From: an uncultured Sutterella sp.
GTDB taxonomy: Bacteria; Pseudomonadota; Gammaproteobacteria; Burkholderiales; Burkholderiaceae_F
Length of the DNA: 64,000 nt
Assembly: GCA_905213905.1 (NCBI GenBank)
Contig: CAJMKD010000004.1
Location: 47,822 to 111,821, forward strand
Direction of reading: 5' to 3'
Below the pieces are notes generated by a model. The model saw only the letters and a list, made by a program, of their open reading frames with translations, did no database searches and was not told the origin of the DNA. How positions within the stretch are numbered: the stretch's first letter is position 1; every line of letters starts with the position of its first letter. Shown in pieces: positions 27,993 to 36,961 of this stretch. The position numbers were made by a program, and so were the translations under genes.

Positions 27993-28412
27993 TTACCGCG
28001 GCGCACCCATCTTCCAAGGCTCAATGTCGTGGCATGTTGCGCATGCATTCGTGCTCTTCGAATGCTCGCGGTGGCAGTCGAGGCAGTCTTCCGTACGTCC
28101 GTAGTGATAGCTGTCGTGCGGATTCACGAGCGCTTCATGCGCAACTTCCTTCTTCGTCTTCGGATCGGTGAGCGTCGCCTTGAAGTTGAAGTGCGCCGTC
28201 GCCTTCACGATCTCGTCGGAAGCGTGGCAGCCGAGGCACTTTTCTGGGGCTGGCGCCTTGAATGCATTGGCATCGTGACAGCTCGCGCACTCAAGCGACG
28301 CATGCTTCTTCGCCATGTCTGCCGCGTACGTAGCCGACGGCAGGAGCGAGGCAAAAGCAAAGAGGCACGCCAGCGCCGAAAGCGAACGACGCATCAATTT
28401 CGTTTTCGTCAT
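27993..28412 (-). CDS. Periplasmic tetraheme cytochrome c
   Basis: This 139-residue exported protein has a signal peptide (SLSALACLFAFASLLPSATYA, cleavage near 31) and four CxxCH haem sites: CASCH (42), CLGCH (59), CLDCH (110) and CATCH (124). It resembles the small tetraheme domain of flavocytochrome c fumarate reductases, here on its own polypeptide. The ATG at 28412 has AGGA 8 nt upstream. The FAD reductase ends 31 bp upstream on the same strand, so the two are an operon, and this protein probably passes electrons from the quinone pool (via a NapC/CymA-like protein not in the window) to that reductase. Confidence 0.92.
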   Translation of the reverse strand: MTKTKLMRRSLSALACLFAFASLLPSATYAADMAKKHASLECASCHDANAFKAPAPEKCLGCHASDEIVKATAHFNFKATLTDPKTKKEVAHEALVNPHDSYHYGRTEDCLDCHREHSKSTNACATCHDIEPWKMGAPR

Positions 28413-28443
28413 TTCAGATTCCTTCCGTTTCGCCCTGAGTTTC

Positions 28444-29958
28444 TCAGGCATTTTCCCGTGCGGCTTCTTCACCGGCGATGAGGCCAAAAACCGCGCAAGC
28501 GGGCATGGAGCAGGCCGTCATGCGTTCGGCGCCGTGCAAGCCGCCCGCGGCTTCGCCGCAGACATAGAGCCCGGGAACGGGTTTATCCGTAGCAAGTGAA
28601 AGCGCCTGCGCTTTTTCGTTGAAGCGGATGCCGCCCGGCGTGTAGTTGAGACGCGGACTCACAACGATGCCGTACCACGGTCCGGATTCGCTGATAGGTT
28701 CAACCTTGCGCCCGGTTCGCTCAAGCGGCTTTTCGAATTCGTCCTTGCCCGCGCGAATGCCTGCGTTGTAGGCGCGAAGCGCCTCTGCTACCGCTTTCGG
28801 ATCGGCGCCGTAATGTGCAGCAAGCTCGTCGAGCTTTTCAAACTTGAACATCGTGCCGTCAATGCCGTTGAGGCCATTGAGACTTCTGCCGATTCGGTTG
28901 AAGTTGTGGAATTTCGAAAGGCCGAGATCGTCGTAGATCATGAAAGGCTTGCGGTCGCCGTTTTCAAGACGACGCTTAAGCGTGCCCTCAGCGAGCGTGT
29001 TGCGCGAGGCGCCTTCGCTCATGAAGCGCTTGCCCGTTGCAGGATCGATCATCATGCCCCAGACCATGTCTTCCGTCGGCAGCGCATAGGCAAAGCGGTA
29101 GAGCATCAGATGCATAGCTCGGGCGCCCGCTCGAACCATCGCCTTCAATGCGCCCGCTGTTGCACCTTCGCTCGTAGTCGTTGAGACGCCGGCAAGGAAA
29201 GGCACCTCGATCGAGCGGAAGGCCTTGTCTCGGGCGTAGCCGCCGGAAGCGAAAATGACGGCGCGCCTGGCCCCGATCGTGCGCTTCACGCCAGAGCGGT
29301 TGTTCTCGTCGTCGCTCGGGTCGGCTGGATTGAAGCGATAGTCTTCGCGCACGCAAACACCGACGGCACGTCCCGTTTTATCCATCATTACGTCGTCGAC
29401 CTTCATGTTTGTGCGCACGACAAGGTTCTTCAAGCCTGCCATGTGCTTCCAAAGCGCGGCAAGAAGTCCCGCACCATCACCCTCCGGAATGAGGCAGCGT
29501 TCGGCGGAATGGCCGCCGAGCTTCAGAAGCCGGCCGTCCCATCGCACGCCGCGCTCGACCAGCCATTTTTCAGCGCGGGCTGTGTTTTTCGCCATGTGAA
29601 GCGCGAGCGCATAATTGCCGAAGCCGCCGGAAACGCGCGCCATGTCATTGGCAAGCGCTTCGGGAGAATCTTTGATGCCTTTGGCCTTCTGCGCGGGACT
29701 GCCGACGCAGGCGAAGTTGAGGCCAGAAAAGCGGGATGTGCCGCCGAGGCGGTTCATTTTTTCGATCAAAAGCACGCGGGCGCCGGCTTCAGCCGCCGTG
29801 ATGGCGGCGACGGTGCCCGCAACGCCGGAGCCGACCACAACGACGTCGAAAGCCTCGTCCGGCGCGCGCGTCTTGGTCGATGCAAGCGCCGCTGCGCCCG
29901 GCATGGCAGCAGCCGATAGCGCGGCAGCTGCGAGAAAATTGCGGCGAGTTGTCTGCAT
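28444..29958 (-). CDS. Tat-exported FAD-dependent reductase, fumarate reductase flavoprotein family
   Basis: This 504-residue protein has a twin-arginine signal (TTRRNFLAAAALSAAAMPGA), then the FAD-binding motif VVVVGSGVAGTVAAITAAEAG, LIEKMNRLGGTSRFSG and, near the C-terminus, NYTPGGIRFNEKAQ and GLYVCGEAAGGLHGAERM. The family includes fumarate, methacrylate and urocanate reductases. The usual NRLGGNAL segment after HGA is replaced by ERMTACSMPACA, so the substrate may differ from fumarate. The ATG at 29958 with AGGAA upstream is preferred over a TTG five codons earlier. It is paired with the tetraheme cytochrome downstream and preceded by a two-component system. Confidence 0.9.
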   Translation of the reverse strand: MQTTRRNFLAAAALSAAAMPGAAALASTKTRAPDEAFDVVVVGSGVAGTVAAITAAEAGARVLLIEKMNRLGGTSRFSGLNFACVGSPAQKAKGIKDSPEALANDMARVSGGFGNYALALHMAKNTARAEKWLVERGVRWDGRLLKLGGHSAERCLIPEGDGAGLLAALWKHMAGLKNLVVRTNMKVDDVMMDKTGRAVGVCVREDYRFNPADPSDDENNRSGVKRTIGARRAVIFASGGYARDKAFRSIEVPFLAGVSTTTSEGATAGALKAMVRAGARAMHLMLYRFAYALPTEDMVWGMMIDPATGKRFMSEGASRNTLAEGTLKRRLENGDRKPFMIYDDLGLSKFHNFNRIGRSLNGLNGIDGTMFKFEKLDELAAHYGADPKAVAEALRAYNAGIRAGKDEFEKPLERTGRKVEPISESGPWYGIVVSPRLNYTPGGIRFNEKAQALSLATDKPVPGLYVCGEAAGGLHGAERMTACSMPACAVFGLIAGEEAARENA

Positions 29959-30239
29959 GGTTTCCTGCTTCAAAAGAGAGATGCGTTGAAGGAAGTCGCT
30001 TCACACCAGATCCGGCGCTATGGGCGACGCTCGCCCGAAAATGCGCCGATCGGCTATGAATCGTCTCGTGCATCATTGTCAGAAGAAAACATGTGCCCGC
30101 CGTAACTAAAGCGGCAAAATCATTACTGATTAATTACAGGGGATCAAAAATAAAATCCGCTCGAGCTTAAGCCGCTCGGAAAAGATGATCTTTCGCAAAG
30201 ACAATGCGACTTCAAGCAAAAGCTCAGGAGCCGCCTGCC

Positions 30240-30986
30240 TCAATCGACGTCGTCGGCAAAATCCGAAAGGTCGCCGAGCATGTAGCCGACGCCCGACCAG
30301 CTCGAGAGAACAGCCGGCTCGACGCCTTGTTCGCCGAGGCGCTTGCGAAGCCTCGCAACAGCAACGCGAAGCGTATTAATTTCACCCAGCGCCTCGTTTC
30401 CCCAGACAACGCGAAGCAGCTCTTCGTGCGTCATGACGGCACCGGGCCGACGCATGAAAGCGGCCAAAAGCCGGAATTCCGTCTCAGGAAGCCGAAGTGG
30501 GCGATCCCGCCAGAAAGCAGCGCGCTTTGAAGCCACCAGTCGAAGGGGGCCGTTGCGCATTTCATCCGCTGCAGCGCCAACCAGCAGGCCTCCCGAACCA
30601 GCAGCGCGGCCAGTGCGGCGAAGCACGGCGTGAATGCGCGCTTCGAGCTCTTCAAGCAGAAAAGGCTTCGTCAGATAGTCGTCGGTGCCGAGACGAAAGG
30701 CTGTCATCTTGTCAGCGGCTGCATCCTTGGCTGTAAGCATGATGACAGGCACCGCTGATTTTTGCCGCAGCTTCTCGAGCACTTCAAGGCCATCGAGCCC
30801 GGGCATCATCAGATCGAGCACAATGAGATCCGGCTTTTCGGCAAGGCGCTCGAAAGTTTCGAGCGCCTCTTCGCCGTCTGCCGCCGTGCAAACGTCGAAG
30901 CCCGCCATTTCAAGACTGGCAGAAACGAGACGGCGGATTTTGGATTCGTCGTCGGCAATGAGAATGAGCGGACGATGGGCTGCCAT
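30240..30986 (-). CDS. OmpR/PhoB-family response regulator
   Basis: This 248-residue regulator has a receiver domain (ILIADDESKIRRLVSASLEM, phospho-acceptor D58 in VLDLMMPGLDG, K in YLTKPF) and a winged-helix DNA-binding domain (RLPETEFRLLAAFMRRPGAV, TLRVAVARLRKRLG, GVGYML). It lies 139 bp downstream of the sensor kinase at 31126-33327 and 281 bp upstream of the flavin reductase, all on the minus strand. Control of the reductase/cytochrome pair is inferred from that order. Confidence 0.9.
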   Translation of the reverse strand: MAAHRPLILIADDESKIRRLVSASLEMAGFDVCTAADGEEALETFERLAEKPDLIVLDLMMPGLDGLEVLEKLRQKSAVPVIMLTAKDAAADKMTAFRLGTDDYLTKPFLLEELEARIHAVLRRTGRAAGSGGLLVGAAADEMRNGPLRLVASKRAAFWRDRPLRLPETEFRLLAAFMRRPGAVMTHEELLRVVWGNEALGEINTLRVAVARLRKRLGEQGVEPAVLSSWSGVGYMLGDLSDFADDVD

Positions 30987-31125
30987 GCGGGAAAAATGTC
31001 AGTGTTGCGCCGAATACGGCCTTGGAGTCTCTGCGCCGCAGTCTAATGGCGAAGCGCGCAATGCGCATCCGAAAATGCAAGGTGCGCTGCAATCAAGACT
31101 ATGGCGCTTTTCGATGCATTTTGGC

Positions 31126-33327
31126 TCAGCCAACTTCCGTCCCGGCTGCTGGCAAGGTCAGAATGAAGCGGCTGCCGCCCTCGGGCCGTTTGGATGGTTC
31201 GACGCGGATGTCGCCCCCATGTGCGCGTGCAATCGCACGTGCAATCACAAGGCCTTGCCCGGTGCCGCCGGCACGCCGGCGGTTCGAGGCATCGACCTGG
31301 AAAAAACGTTCGAACACTTTTTCTCTGTTTGCAGGCGCAATGCCGATGCCGTTGTCGTCAACCGCAACTTCGATCACGCTCCCCCGGCGCACGCCTTCAA
31401 TGCGCACGCAGCTCTCAGCCTCGTGCTTGCGGTAGCGCGCTGCGTTTGTCAGAAGATTCGAAAAGAGCTGCAGCAGCCGGTCTCCGTCGCCCATGAGGCA
31501 TTCGGCAGCCTCTTCGAAGCAAACCTCTACGCGCTGGCATGGATACTGCGTTCGCACGAGCCGGACAGCGCGGCGCACGATAAGCGGCAGCTGCACAGGC
31601 TTTCTGACAACGGAAAACACGCCGCCTTCAATGCGGGCCACGTCGAGCCAATCGTGCACAAGCGTGCGCAGATGTCGAACGGAATCGGTCAAATCCGTAA
31701 GAATGGCAGCGCTTTTCTGCGGCGATTGCGTTTTGCCGAGCATTTCGATCGCGAGGGAAAGCGTTTGCACGGGCGTCTTCAGCTCATGCGCCGCCATGCC
31801 GAGCAGGTTTTCCTTCATCTGAGCCACATCCTCCCGCGCTGTGACGTCACGGATGAGGAGCCCCTCAAGCGAAATACCGCTCGCTGACACAGAAAAGCGA
31901 AGCAGCTCGCGCGCTGCGCCCGCATGTCTCACGACTTCAAGCCGGTCAACCTTAGGGAGCGCCTTAATGCCAAGCGCAGCGCAAAGCACTTCGGCGGGGT
32001 CGCCGAGTTTAAGCGCTGGGAAAAAGCGTGCGGCTTCCCGGTTCATCGCATCTATGCGTCCGTTTGCCAGCAGCACAACGCCTTCGGCCATGCCATCGAA
32101 AAGCGCTTCGAGCGTCGCACGGCGCTTTTGCAGCTCAGCTGTTCGCGCCTGAACTTCGGCATGCAGTCGCTCGTTGAGCGATCGAAGCGCCGCAGCGCTC
32201 CGGTCGCGCTCGATTTTGGTCTTCACATACGCAAGCTGAAAATCCGCGAGTTCCTGCGGAAAACGAATGCGCTCGCTTTCGTCGGGCACCGTGCTGTTGC
32301 TCGACAAAAATCGGGAGAGCTTCTCCACTGCGCGGCTCATGGCCGATGACATCAGCACGCTCAAGAACGCAGTCAAAATAAAGAGCAGCGCCGCCCAAGC
32401 CAATGCCCGGTGCTTGAGCACCGTCATCTCAGCCACGCGTTGGTCGGCGTCGCGATAGATGGCGACCGTCCAATCGGGCGCATCATTGCGCAGCCGAGCA
32501 ACAACAACTGCCAGCGGCTTGAGCACGGCGTCCTTGGCGATGTCGCTTTCTTCTGCTTCGCGCGCAGAATCTGGCTTAAGAATGATGATGCCCTCGTCAT
32601 CTTCAGACGAGCGCTCTTTCAGCATGCTTCCGAGCGCGGCCGCCTCCGCCTCGCTTGCACCTTCGAGCGGATAGATCAAGCGTCCCGTTTCGTCAAAGAG
32701 CGCCGCGTGCAGATCCGTCCCCAAAAGACGCTTCGCCATGGCGCGCCCGAGCTCGTCAAGCCGTAGCGCTGTCGAAACAATGCCTGCGGGCGGCGCTGAA
32801 GCATCCCCCGCGTTCGGGATCGCAGCAGCTATATTGACGGTAAAGCCTTCAAAAGCACCCTTGGCGCGGAAAACGGGCGAAATCAGCGCAGCGCCGGGCT
32901 TGGCTTGGAGTGCCGCCGCATGCCAGCGGTCAGCATGATTTTGATTGAGGTTCGAATCTCCTGCTTCATTTGTGCTCGGCCAGAAAAGAAGACTTTTCAA
33001 ATGAGCATCGTCGACATGCAGATTCTCAATCACCGGTTGCGAAAGCGCGATGCGCCGCAGCGTCTCGCCGAGCATTCGCACAAGCGCCGGCGTCGGCGCT
33101 TCGGAAAGAGGAATCGACGCGGAATAAGCTGCGACAAGCACTGCGCGGCGCGCACGTTCGACGGTTTCCGCCACGACGGAAGCAGCCTCGGCGGCCAGTT
33201 GCATCTGCCGCGCATCCTCCGATGCAATGCGCTCCTGCACATCGTCATACTGCCAAACTGAAAAAGCCAGCGCAGGCAAGAGCGCGGCGGCAAGCGTGCC
33301 GACAAGAAGTGCGTTTCGAAAGCGCAT
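31126..33327 (-). CDS. Membrane sensor histidine kinase with large periplasmic sensor domain
   Basis: This 733-residue kinase has a first membrane span at about 7-24, a periplasmic domain of about 280 residues with Cache-like features (PVFRAKGAFEGFTVNIAAAI, TALFDETGRLIYP-like), and a second span at 308-328. A PAS-like region follows (LEALFDGMAEGVVLLANGRI). The HisKA box MAAHELKTPVQTL carries H514, and the ATPase domain shows LLTNAARY, DDNGIGIAP and GGTGQGLVIARAI. The ligand would be sensed in the periplasm, fitting a role in detecting a respiratory electron acceptor for the neighbouring reductase. That link is inferred from position only. Confidence 0.9.
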   Translation of the reverse strand: MRFRNALLVGTLAAALLPALAFSVWQYDDVQERIASEDARQMQLAAEAASVVAETVERARRAVLVAAYSASIPLSEAPTPALVRMLGETLRRIALSQPVIENLHVDDAHLKSLLFWPSTNEAGDSNLNQNHADRWHAAALQAKPGAALISPVFRAKGAFEGFTVNIAAAIPNAGDASAPPAGIVSTALRLDELGRAMAKRLLGTDLHAALFDETGRLIYPLEGASEAEAAALGSMLKERSSEDDEGIIILKPDSAREAEESDIAKDAVLKPLAVVVARLRNDAPDWTVAIYRDADQRVAEMTVLKHRALAWAALLFILTAFLSVLMSSAMSRAVEKLSRFLSSNSTVPDESERIRFPQELADFQLAYVKTKIERDRSAAALRSLNERLHAEVQARTAELQKRRATLEALFDGMAEGVVLLANGRIDAMNREAARFFPALKLGDPAEVLCAALGIKALPKVDRLEVVRHAGAARELLRFSVSASGISLEGLLIRDVTAREDVAQMKENLLGMAAHELKTPVQTLSLAIEMLGKTQSPQKSAAILTDLTDSVRHLRTLVHDWLDVARIEGGVFSVVRKPVQLPLIVRRAVRLVRTQYPCQRVEVCFEEAAECLMGDGDRLLQLFSNLLTNAARYRKHEAESCVRIEGVRRGSVIEVAVDDNGIGIAPANREKVFERFFQVDASNRRRAGGTGQGLVIARAIARAHGGDIRVEPSKRPEGGSRFILTLPAAGTEVG

Positions 33328-33487
33328 TGCAGGAATCGCCTACGTTTAGAGCTGCGCTTCCGTCGCGCCAGCTCGCCGGCGCAGCACCGATCTCATGCCG
33401 AAGAAGCGCTTTCGACAGGATGGCAGGTACAAACGAATCCTATCGCGGGCGCGATCCCGGCGACAATGCTTTTCAGCCGGGTCGAGA

Positions 33488-35053
33488 TCACTCGCACCGC
33501 CGCGGCGCGGACGGAAAGAAAGCGCGCAGCCGGTGCTGCGGCGTCGGCCGCCCGAAGATGCTGCCCGCCCAGAAGAGGACGGCCGCAGCGGCAAATGCAG
33601 GGACGACGGCGTGAAGGCCGAAGAGAGACGTCTTCGTGAGCATCAGCGAGAAATAGACGGCGAGTCCGCCGCCGATCGAAAGAAGCGCACCCGCCGCATT
33701 GGCGCGGCGCCAAAAGAGCCCCAGGGAGAGCGGGAGCAGGAAGGCGAGCTCCAGCCCCCCGAAAGCCGCCATGTTGATCCAGGCGATGAGGTCAAGGGGC
33801 TTGACGGCAAAAGCCATGGCCGCAAGGCCGATCAGAAGCGTCGCGCCGACGGAGAGGCGTGAAAGAAGCTTCGGCGCATTTTCGAGGTCCGGCCGATAAT
33901 GAAGCGCCAAGTCCTTCACGATCGCAGACGATGCAGCGATGAGTAGCGAACTCACGGTCGACATCGTCGCGGCGAGCGGTCCGATCAGCGTGATGCCTGC
34001 TGCAACGGGAGACATGTGCTGCGCGATGAGGCGAGGAATCAAATGGTCGCTCGAGGCGCCTGCGAGCTCGAGCCCAGGAACGCCGCGCGCGAGCACGCCG
34101 AGCGTCGTGAGGCCGATCATGAGCGCGCCGCAGACAACAGTGCTCACGATCATCGCGAGATGAAGATCCGATGTGGTTCGATAGCTCATGCAGCGCACGG
34201 CCGACTGCGGCAGTCCTGCAGTGCCAAAGCCCACCAGAATCCAGGCGGAAAAAAGAAGTCCGAAAGGCAGCGCGCCGTCTGCCGTGGGCGAAAGCATGCT
34301 GCTCAGCTCAAGCGGCGCCTGCGGGTCGTCAAGCCCTGCAAGCGCTGCAGCCTGCATTGCCGGCTCGAAGCCGCCCGCTGAGTCGATGATGGCGCCCCCG
34401 AGCATCAGCATGCCGACGATCATGAGAAGCGCGCAGACAGCATCCGTCCAGGCAACAGCGCGATAGCCGCCGAAAGCGGTATAGAGCACAACCAGGCAGC
34501 CGAAGAGCAGCAGCCCCGTCGTCGATTCGACGCCGGCGGCTTCCGAAAAAATGGCGGCCCCGCCGATGAACTGCCCCGTCATCATGGCGGCAAAGAAAAG
34601 CAGCAGCGACACAGCGCAAAGATTGGCAAGCAGGTCGCTGCCGAAGCGCGCGCGCAGCACGTCGATCACGGTGATTGAGCCCGTTGCTCGGGAAACGAGC
34701 GCTATGCGCTTTCCGATGAGCCCGAGAATGAAGAAGCCGGCAATGATCTGAGGCGCAGCGAAAACCACCCAGCCGAGCCCGAGCTGCCAGGCAATTCCAG
34801 GGCCGGAGACAAAGGAGCTCACGGATCCGTAAGTCGCAATGAGCGACATCGCCAGGACAACGCCCTTGAGGCTGCGGCTTCCGAGGAAGTATTCGCCCGT
34901 GAAGCGCCGTGCGGCGTCGCTCCTTGCGGCATTCTCAGAGCCGCCGATGCGCTTGCCTGCACGGTTGCCTGCTCGCTCAACATAAAGCGCGGCGGCAACG
35001 AGCGCAGCAAAAAAGAGAAAGATCGGCGCAAGAATCAAAAACCGGTCCGTCAT
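33488..35053 (-). CDS. panF: Sodium:pantothenate symporter family transporter
   Basis: This 521-residue sodium:solute symporter has about 13 hydrophobic spans. RFTGEYFLGSRSLKGVVLAM near the N-terminus, then TGSITVIDVLRARFGSD and AFGGYRAVAWTDAVCALLM are typical of the SSS family, and similarity together with the YhdT partner points to PanF. The ATG at 35053 has GGAG 7 nt upstream and overlaps the yhdT stop by 4 nt (ATGA), as in the usual yhdT-panF pair. An open frame continues upstream but is shadow of yhdT. Confidence 0.87.
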   Translation of the reverse strand: MTDRFLILAPIFLFFAALVAAALYVERAGNRAGKRIGGSENAARSDAARRFTGEYFLGSRSLKGVVLAMSLIATYGSVSSFVSGPGIAWQLGLGWVVFAAPQIIAGFFILGLIGKRIALVSRATGSITVIDVLRARFGSDLLANLCAVSLLLFFAAMMTGQFIGGAAIFSEAAGVESTTGLLLFGCLVVLYTAFGGYRAVAWTDAVCALLMIVGMLMLGGAIIDSAGGFEPAMQAAALAGLDDPQAPLELSSMLSPTADGALPFGLLFSAWILVGFGTAGLPQSAVRCMSYRTTSDLHLAMIVSTVVCGALMIGLTTLGVLARGVPGLELAGASSDHLIPRLIAQHMSPVAAGITLIGPLAATMSTVSSLLIAASSAIVKDLALHYRPDLENAPKLLSRLSVGATLLIGLAAMAFAVKPLDLIAWINMAAFGGLELAFLLPLSLGLFWRRANAAGALLSIGGGLAVYFSLMLTKTSLFGLHAVVPAFAAAAVLFWAGSIFGRPTPQHRLRAFFPSAPRRCE

Positions 35054-35352
35054 GACGGTTCTCCGGTTCTGGCGTCGGCGCCCGCGCTCTGACAGCATTC
35101 CTCCGGACGCAAATCGAGCGAAAAATCTCGAAAGACCTTCTTCACGAGGAGAAGAACCAGCGCCACCGAGAGCAAGTATCCCCCGACCACGGCAGCCCAA
35201 AACCAAAGCGGCAGGCCCGCCGGACCGAGTCCTGCATCCTTCAGAAGGAAAATCGCCGCCCCGAAAAAGACCGCAATGGCGGCCGCGCAGACGAGCGTCG
35301 CCCTTGCTTCGCGCGACGTCTGTCGAAGCGCGTCGTCGTAACTTGCGATCAT
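35050..35352 (-). CDS. yhdT: Small membrane protein YhdT family (DUF997)
   Basis: This 100-residue protein has two membrane spans (VCAAAIAVFFGAAIFLLK and FWAAVVGGYLLSVALVLLLV) and the position immediately before panF expected for the YhdT/DUF997 family. AAGGA precedes the ATG at 35352. Its stop overlaps the panF start by 4 nt, indicating translational coupling. Its function is unknown; it is presumed to assist the symporter. Confidence 0.85.
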   Translation of the reverse strand: MIASYDDALRQTSREARATLVCAAAIAVFFGAAIFLLKDAGLGPAGLPLWFWAAVVGGYLLSVALVLLLVKKVFRDFSLDLRPEECCQSAGADARTGEPS

Positions 35353-35415
35353 GATGAAATCCTTGCGGCCTCGGGCCGCCTCACGTTGTCCAGCCGCGCA
35401 ACAGACGCCAATGCA

Positions 35416-36408
35416 TCAGTTCCAGCGCTTTTCCTTCTCGCGAAGCGGAATACCCGCTTCTCGCATGACCCGGCGCAGCAGGCAGAGATCCTCCCAGGCC
35501 TTCGCCTTCTGATCAGGCGAGCGCAGCAGATAAGACGGGTGATAGGTCGCCACGGCCGGAATGCTGCGGCCGCCCACATGCGCCTCGTGCACGCGGCCGC
35601 GCATGCGCCCGAGCGCCGCGCCGGGCTCGAGGCCGATGAGCGCCTGCGAGGCAAATCGTCCCATCAAAAAGAGCACCTTCGGCTCAAGCAGCTCGAGCTG
35701 GCGCATCAGATAGTGCGTGCAGCAGGCGATCTCGGCGGGCTCGGGATTGCGGTTTCCGGGCGGCCGGCACTTGAGCACGTTGAGAATGACGCAGTCTTCG
35801 CCGCGCACGATCGAGAGCGCGTCGAGCATTGCAGTGAGAAGCTGCCCGGACTTTCCAACAAAGGGAACGCCTTGGAGGTCTTCCTCGCTGCCGGGCGCTT
35901 CGCCCACGATGACGAGCTTGGGGCCGGGATCACCCTGCGAGAAGACGACGTTGTGCCGAGTCGACTTCATCGGACAGCACTCGCACTTCAAAGCCGTTTC
36001 TCGAAGCGCCGCCCAGTCGAGCGTGCGGATGCGCTCAGCCAGTTCGGGCGGCATGGCCGCGCCCGACTGTGGCGCTCCGGCAGCGGCAGAACGTGTGTCG
36101 GCGGGAGCGCGGCTCGGCCGAGTCATGGCAGCCTCCCGCTGGGAGGTGCGCGCCGATGCTGGCGAGCGAGCCGGCTGAAGCGGCTGCGGCGCAGGCGCTG
36201 CCGCTTTTGAAGCGTCGCCCGACTGCAGCTGCTGCGCCGTCCCCATGAGGCGCGTCTGCGTCAATTCGTCGAAGGCGGGATCCGGCGTCTCCCGAAGGAG
36301 CCAGAGCGGACCCGCGTCCATCGCGTTCCAGATGCGGACTGTCTCTCGATCAATCATCGTTGTCGGCCGTCGCCTTTCTTCGCTTTGTGGTGGTAAATCC
36401 GCCGGCAT
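35416..36408 (-). CDS. udg: Uracil-DNA glycosylase, family 4 (Fe-S type)
   Basis: This 330-residue protein has a family 4 UDG domain at about 125-320: CECCPM (cluster cysteines), FSQGDPGPKLVIVGEAPG, EDLQGVPFVGKSG, NVLKCRPPGNRNPEP with a second cysteine pair CC further on, and ATYHPSYLL with the catalytic histidine. It removes uracil from deaminated DNA. About 120 residues of low-complexity Ala/Pro/Arg sequence precede the domain, with a WNAMDAGPLWLLRE motif common in betaproteobacterial versions. It starts 1 nt after the rimI stop, so tsaB-rimI-udg form an operon. Confidence 0.92.
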   Translation of the reverse strand: MPADLPPQSEERRRPTTMIDRETVRIWNAMDAGPLWLLRETPDPAFDELTQTRLMGTAQQLQSGDASKAAAPAPQPLQPARSPASARTSQREAAMTRPSRAPADTRSAAAGAPQSGAAMPPELAERIRTLDWAALRETALKCECCPMKSTRHNVVFSQGDPGPKLVIVGEAPGSEEDLQGVPFVGKSGQLLTAMLDALSIVRGEDCVILNVLKCRPPGNRNPEPAEIACCTHYLMRQLELLEPKVLFLMGRFASQALIGLEPGAALGRMRGRVHEAHVGGRSIPAVATYHPSYLLRSPDQKAKAWEDLCLLRRVMREAGIPLREKEKRWN

Positions 36409-36409
36409 C

Positions 36410-36949
36410 TCAAGCGTCAGCGGCAGTCTGTTCGAATTCGAGCCGCATGAGGATCGCGTCCTCGCGCACTCCGTTCACAAGATAGTACCCTTTGCGCACG
36501 CCCACCGTCTGGAAACCGAGCTTTTTGTAGAGGCCGATCGCTGGCGCGTTGCTGCGCCGAACTTCGAGATGCACGACGCGGATGCCTTCGGCATTGGCGG
36601 CGTCGAGGACGCGGCGCAGAAAGCGCGTAGCGATGCCTCGGCGCTGCAGATCAGCGCGAACGCCGAAAATGAGGAGCTCCGCTTCATCCAGCACCGGCAT
36701 GAATGCGGCCCAGGCGGCAAAGCCCGCCGGATCGGCCTCATTTTCAAGCAGCAGAATCGGACGGCCCGCGCGAAGCGAATCGAGAAAATCGCCTTCGCGC
36801 CAAGGCGTCGCCTCAACCTCGCGCTCGCGCAGGGCAAGCTGCGGCACGTCGGCCTCTGTTGCGAGCCGGATGACAAACGCCGGCAAGCCGTCAAGCTGCA
36901 GCTTCGGCCGCAACGCGGCAAATTCAAAGGGCGGATGCTTCTCAGGCAT
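36410..36949 (-). CDS. rimI: Ribosomal-protein-alanine N-acetyltransferase RimI (GNAT)
   Basis: This 179-residue GNAT acetyltransferase shows the acetyl-CoA-binding segment FGVRADLQRRGIATRFLRRV and VRRSNAPAIGLYKKLGFQTV, the hallmark of RimI, followed by GVRKGYYLVNG and EDAILMRLEF. It acetylates the N-terminus of ribosomal protein S18. It lies 12 bp after tsaB and 1 nt before udg, the common arrangement in Burkholderiales. Confidence 0.92.
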   Translation of the reverse strand: MPEKHPPFEFAALRPKLQLDGLPAFVIRLATEADVPQLALREREVEATPWREGDFLDSLRAGRPILLLENEADPAGFAAWAAFMPVLDEAELLIFGVRADLQRRGIATRFLRRVLDAANAEGIRVVHLEVRRSNAPAIGLYKKLGFQTVGVRKGYYLVNGVREDAILMRLEFEQTAADA

Positions 36950-36961
36950 GAGGCCGCTCCG

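Noticed and set aside
32938..32965. A tRNA T-arm-like word (GGTTCGAATCTCC) near 32948
   Set aside because: It lies inside the sensor kinase reading frame, and no acceptor, D or anticodon stems can be folded around it.
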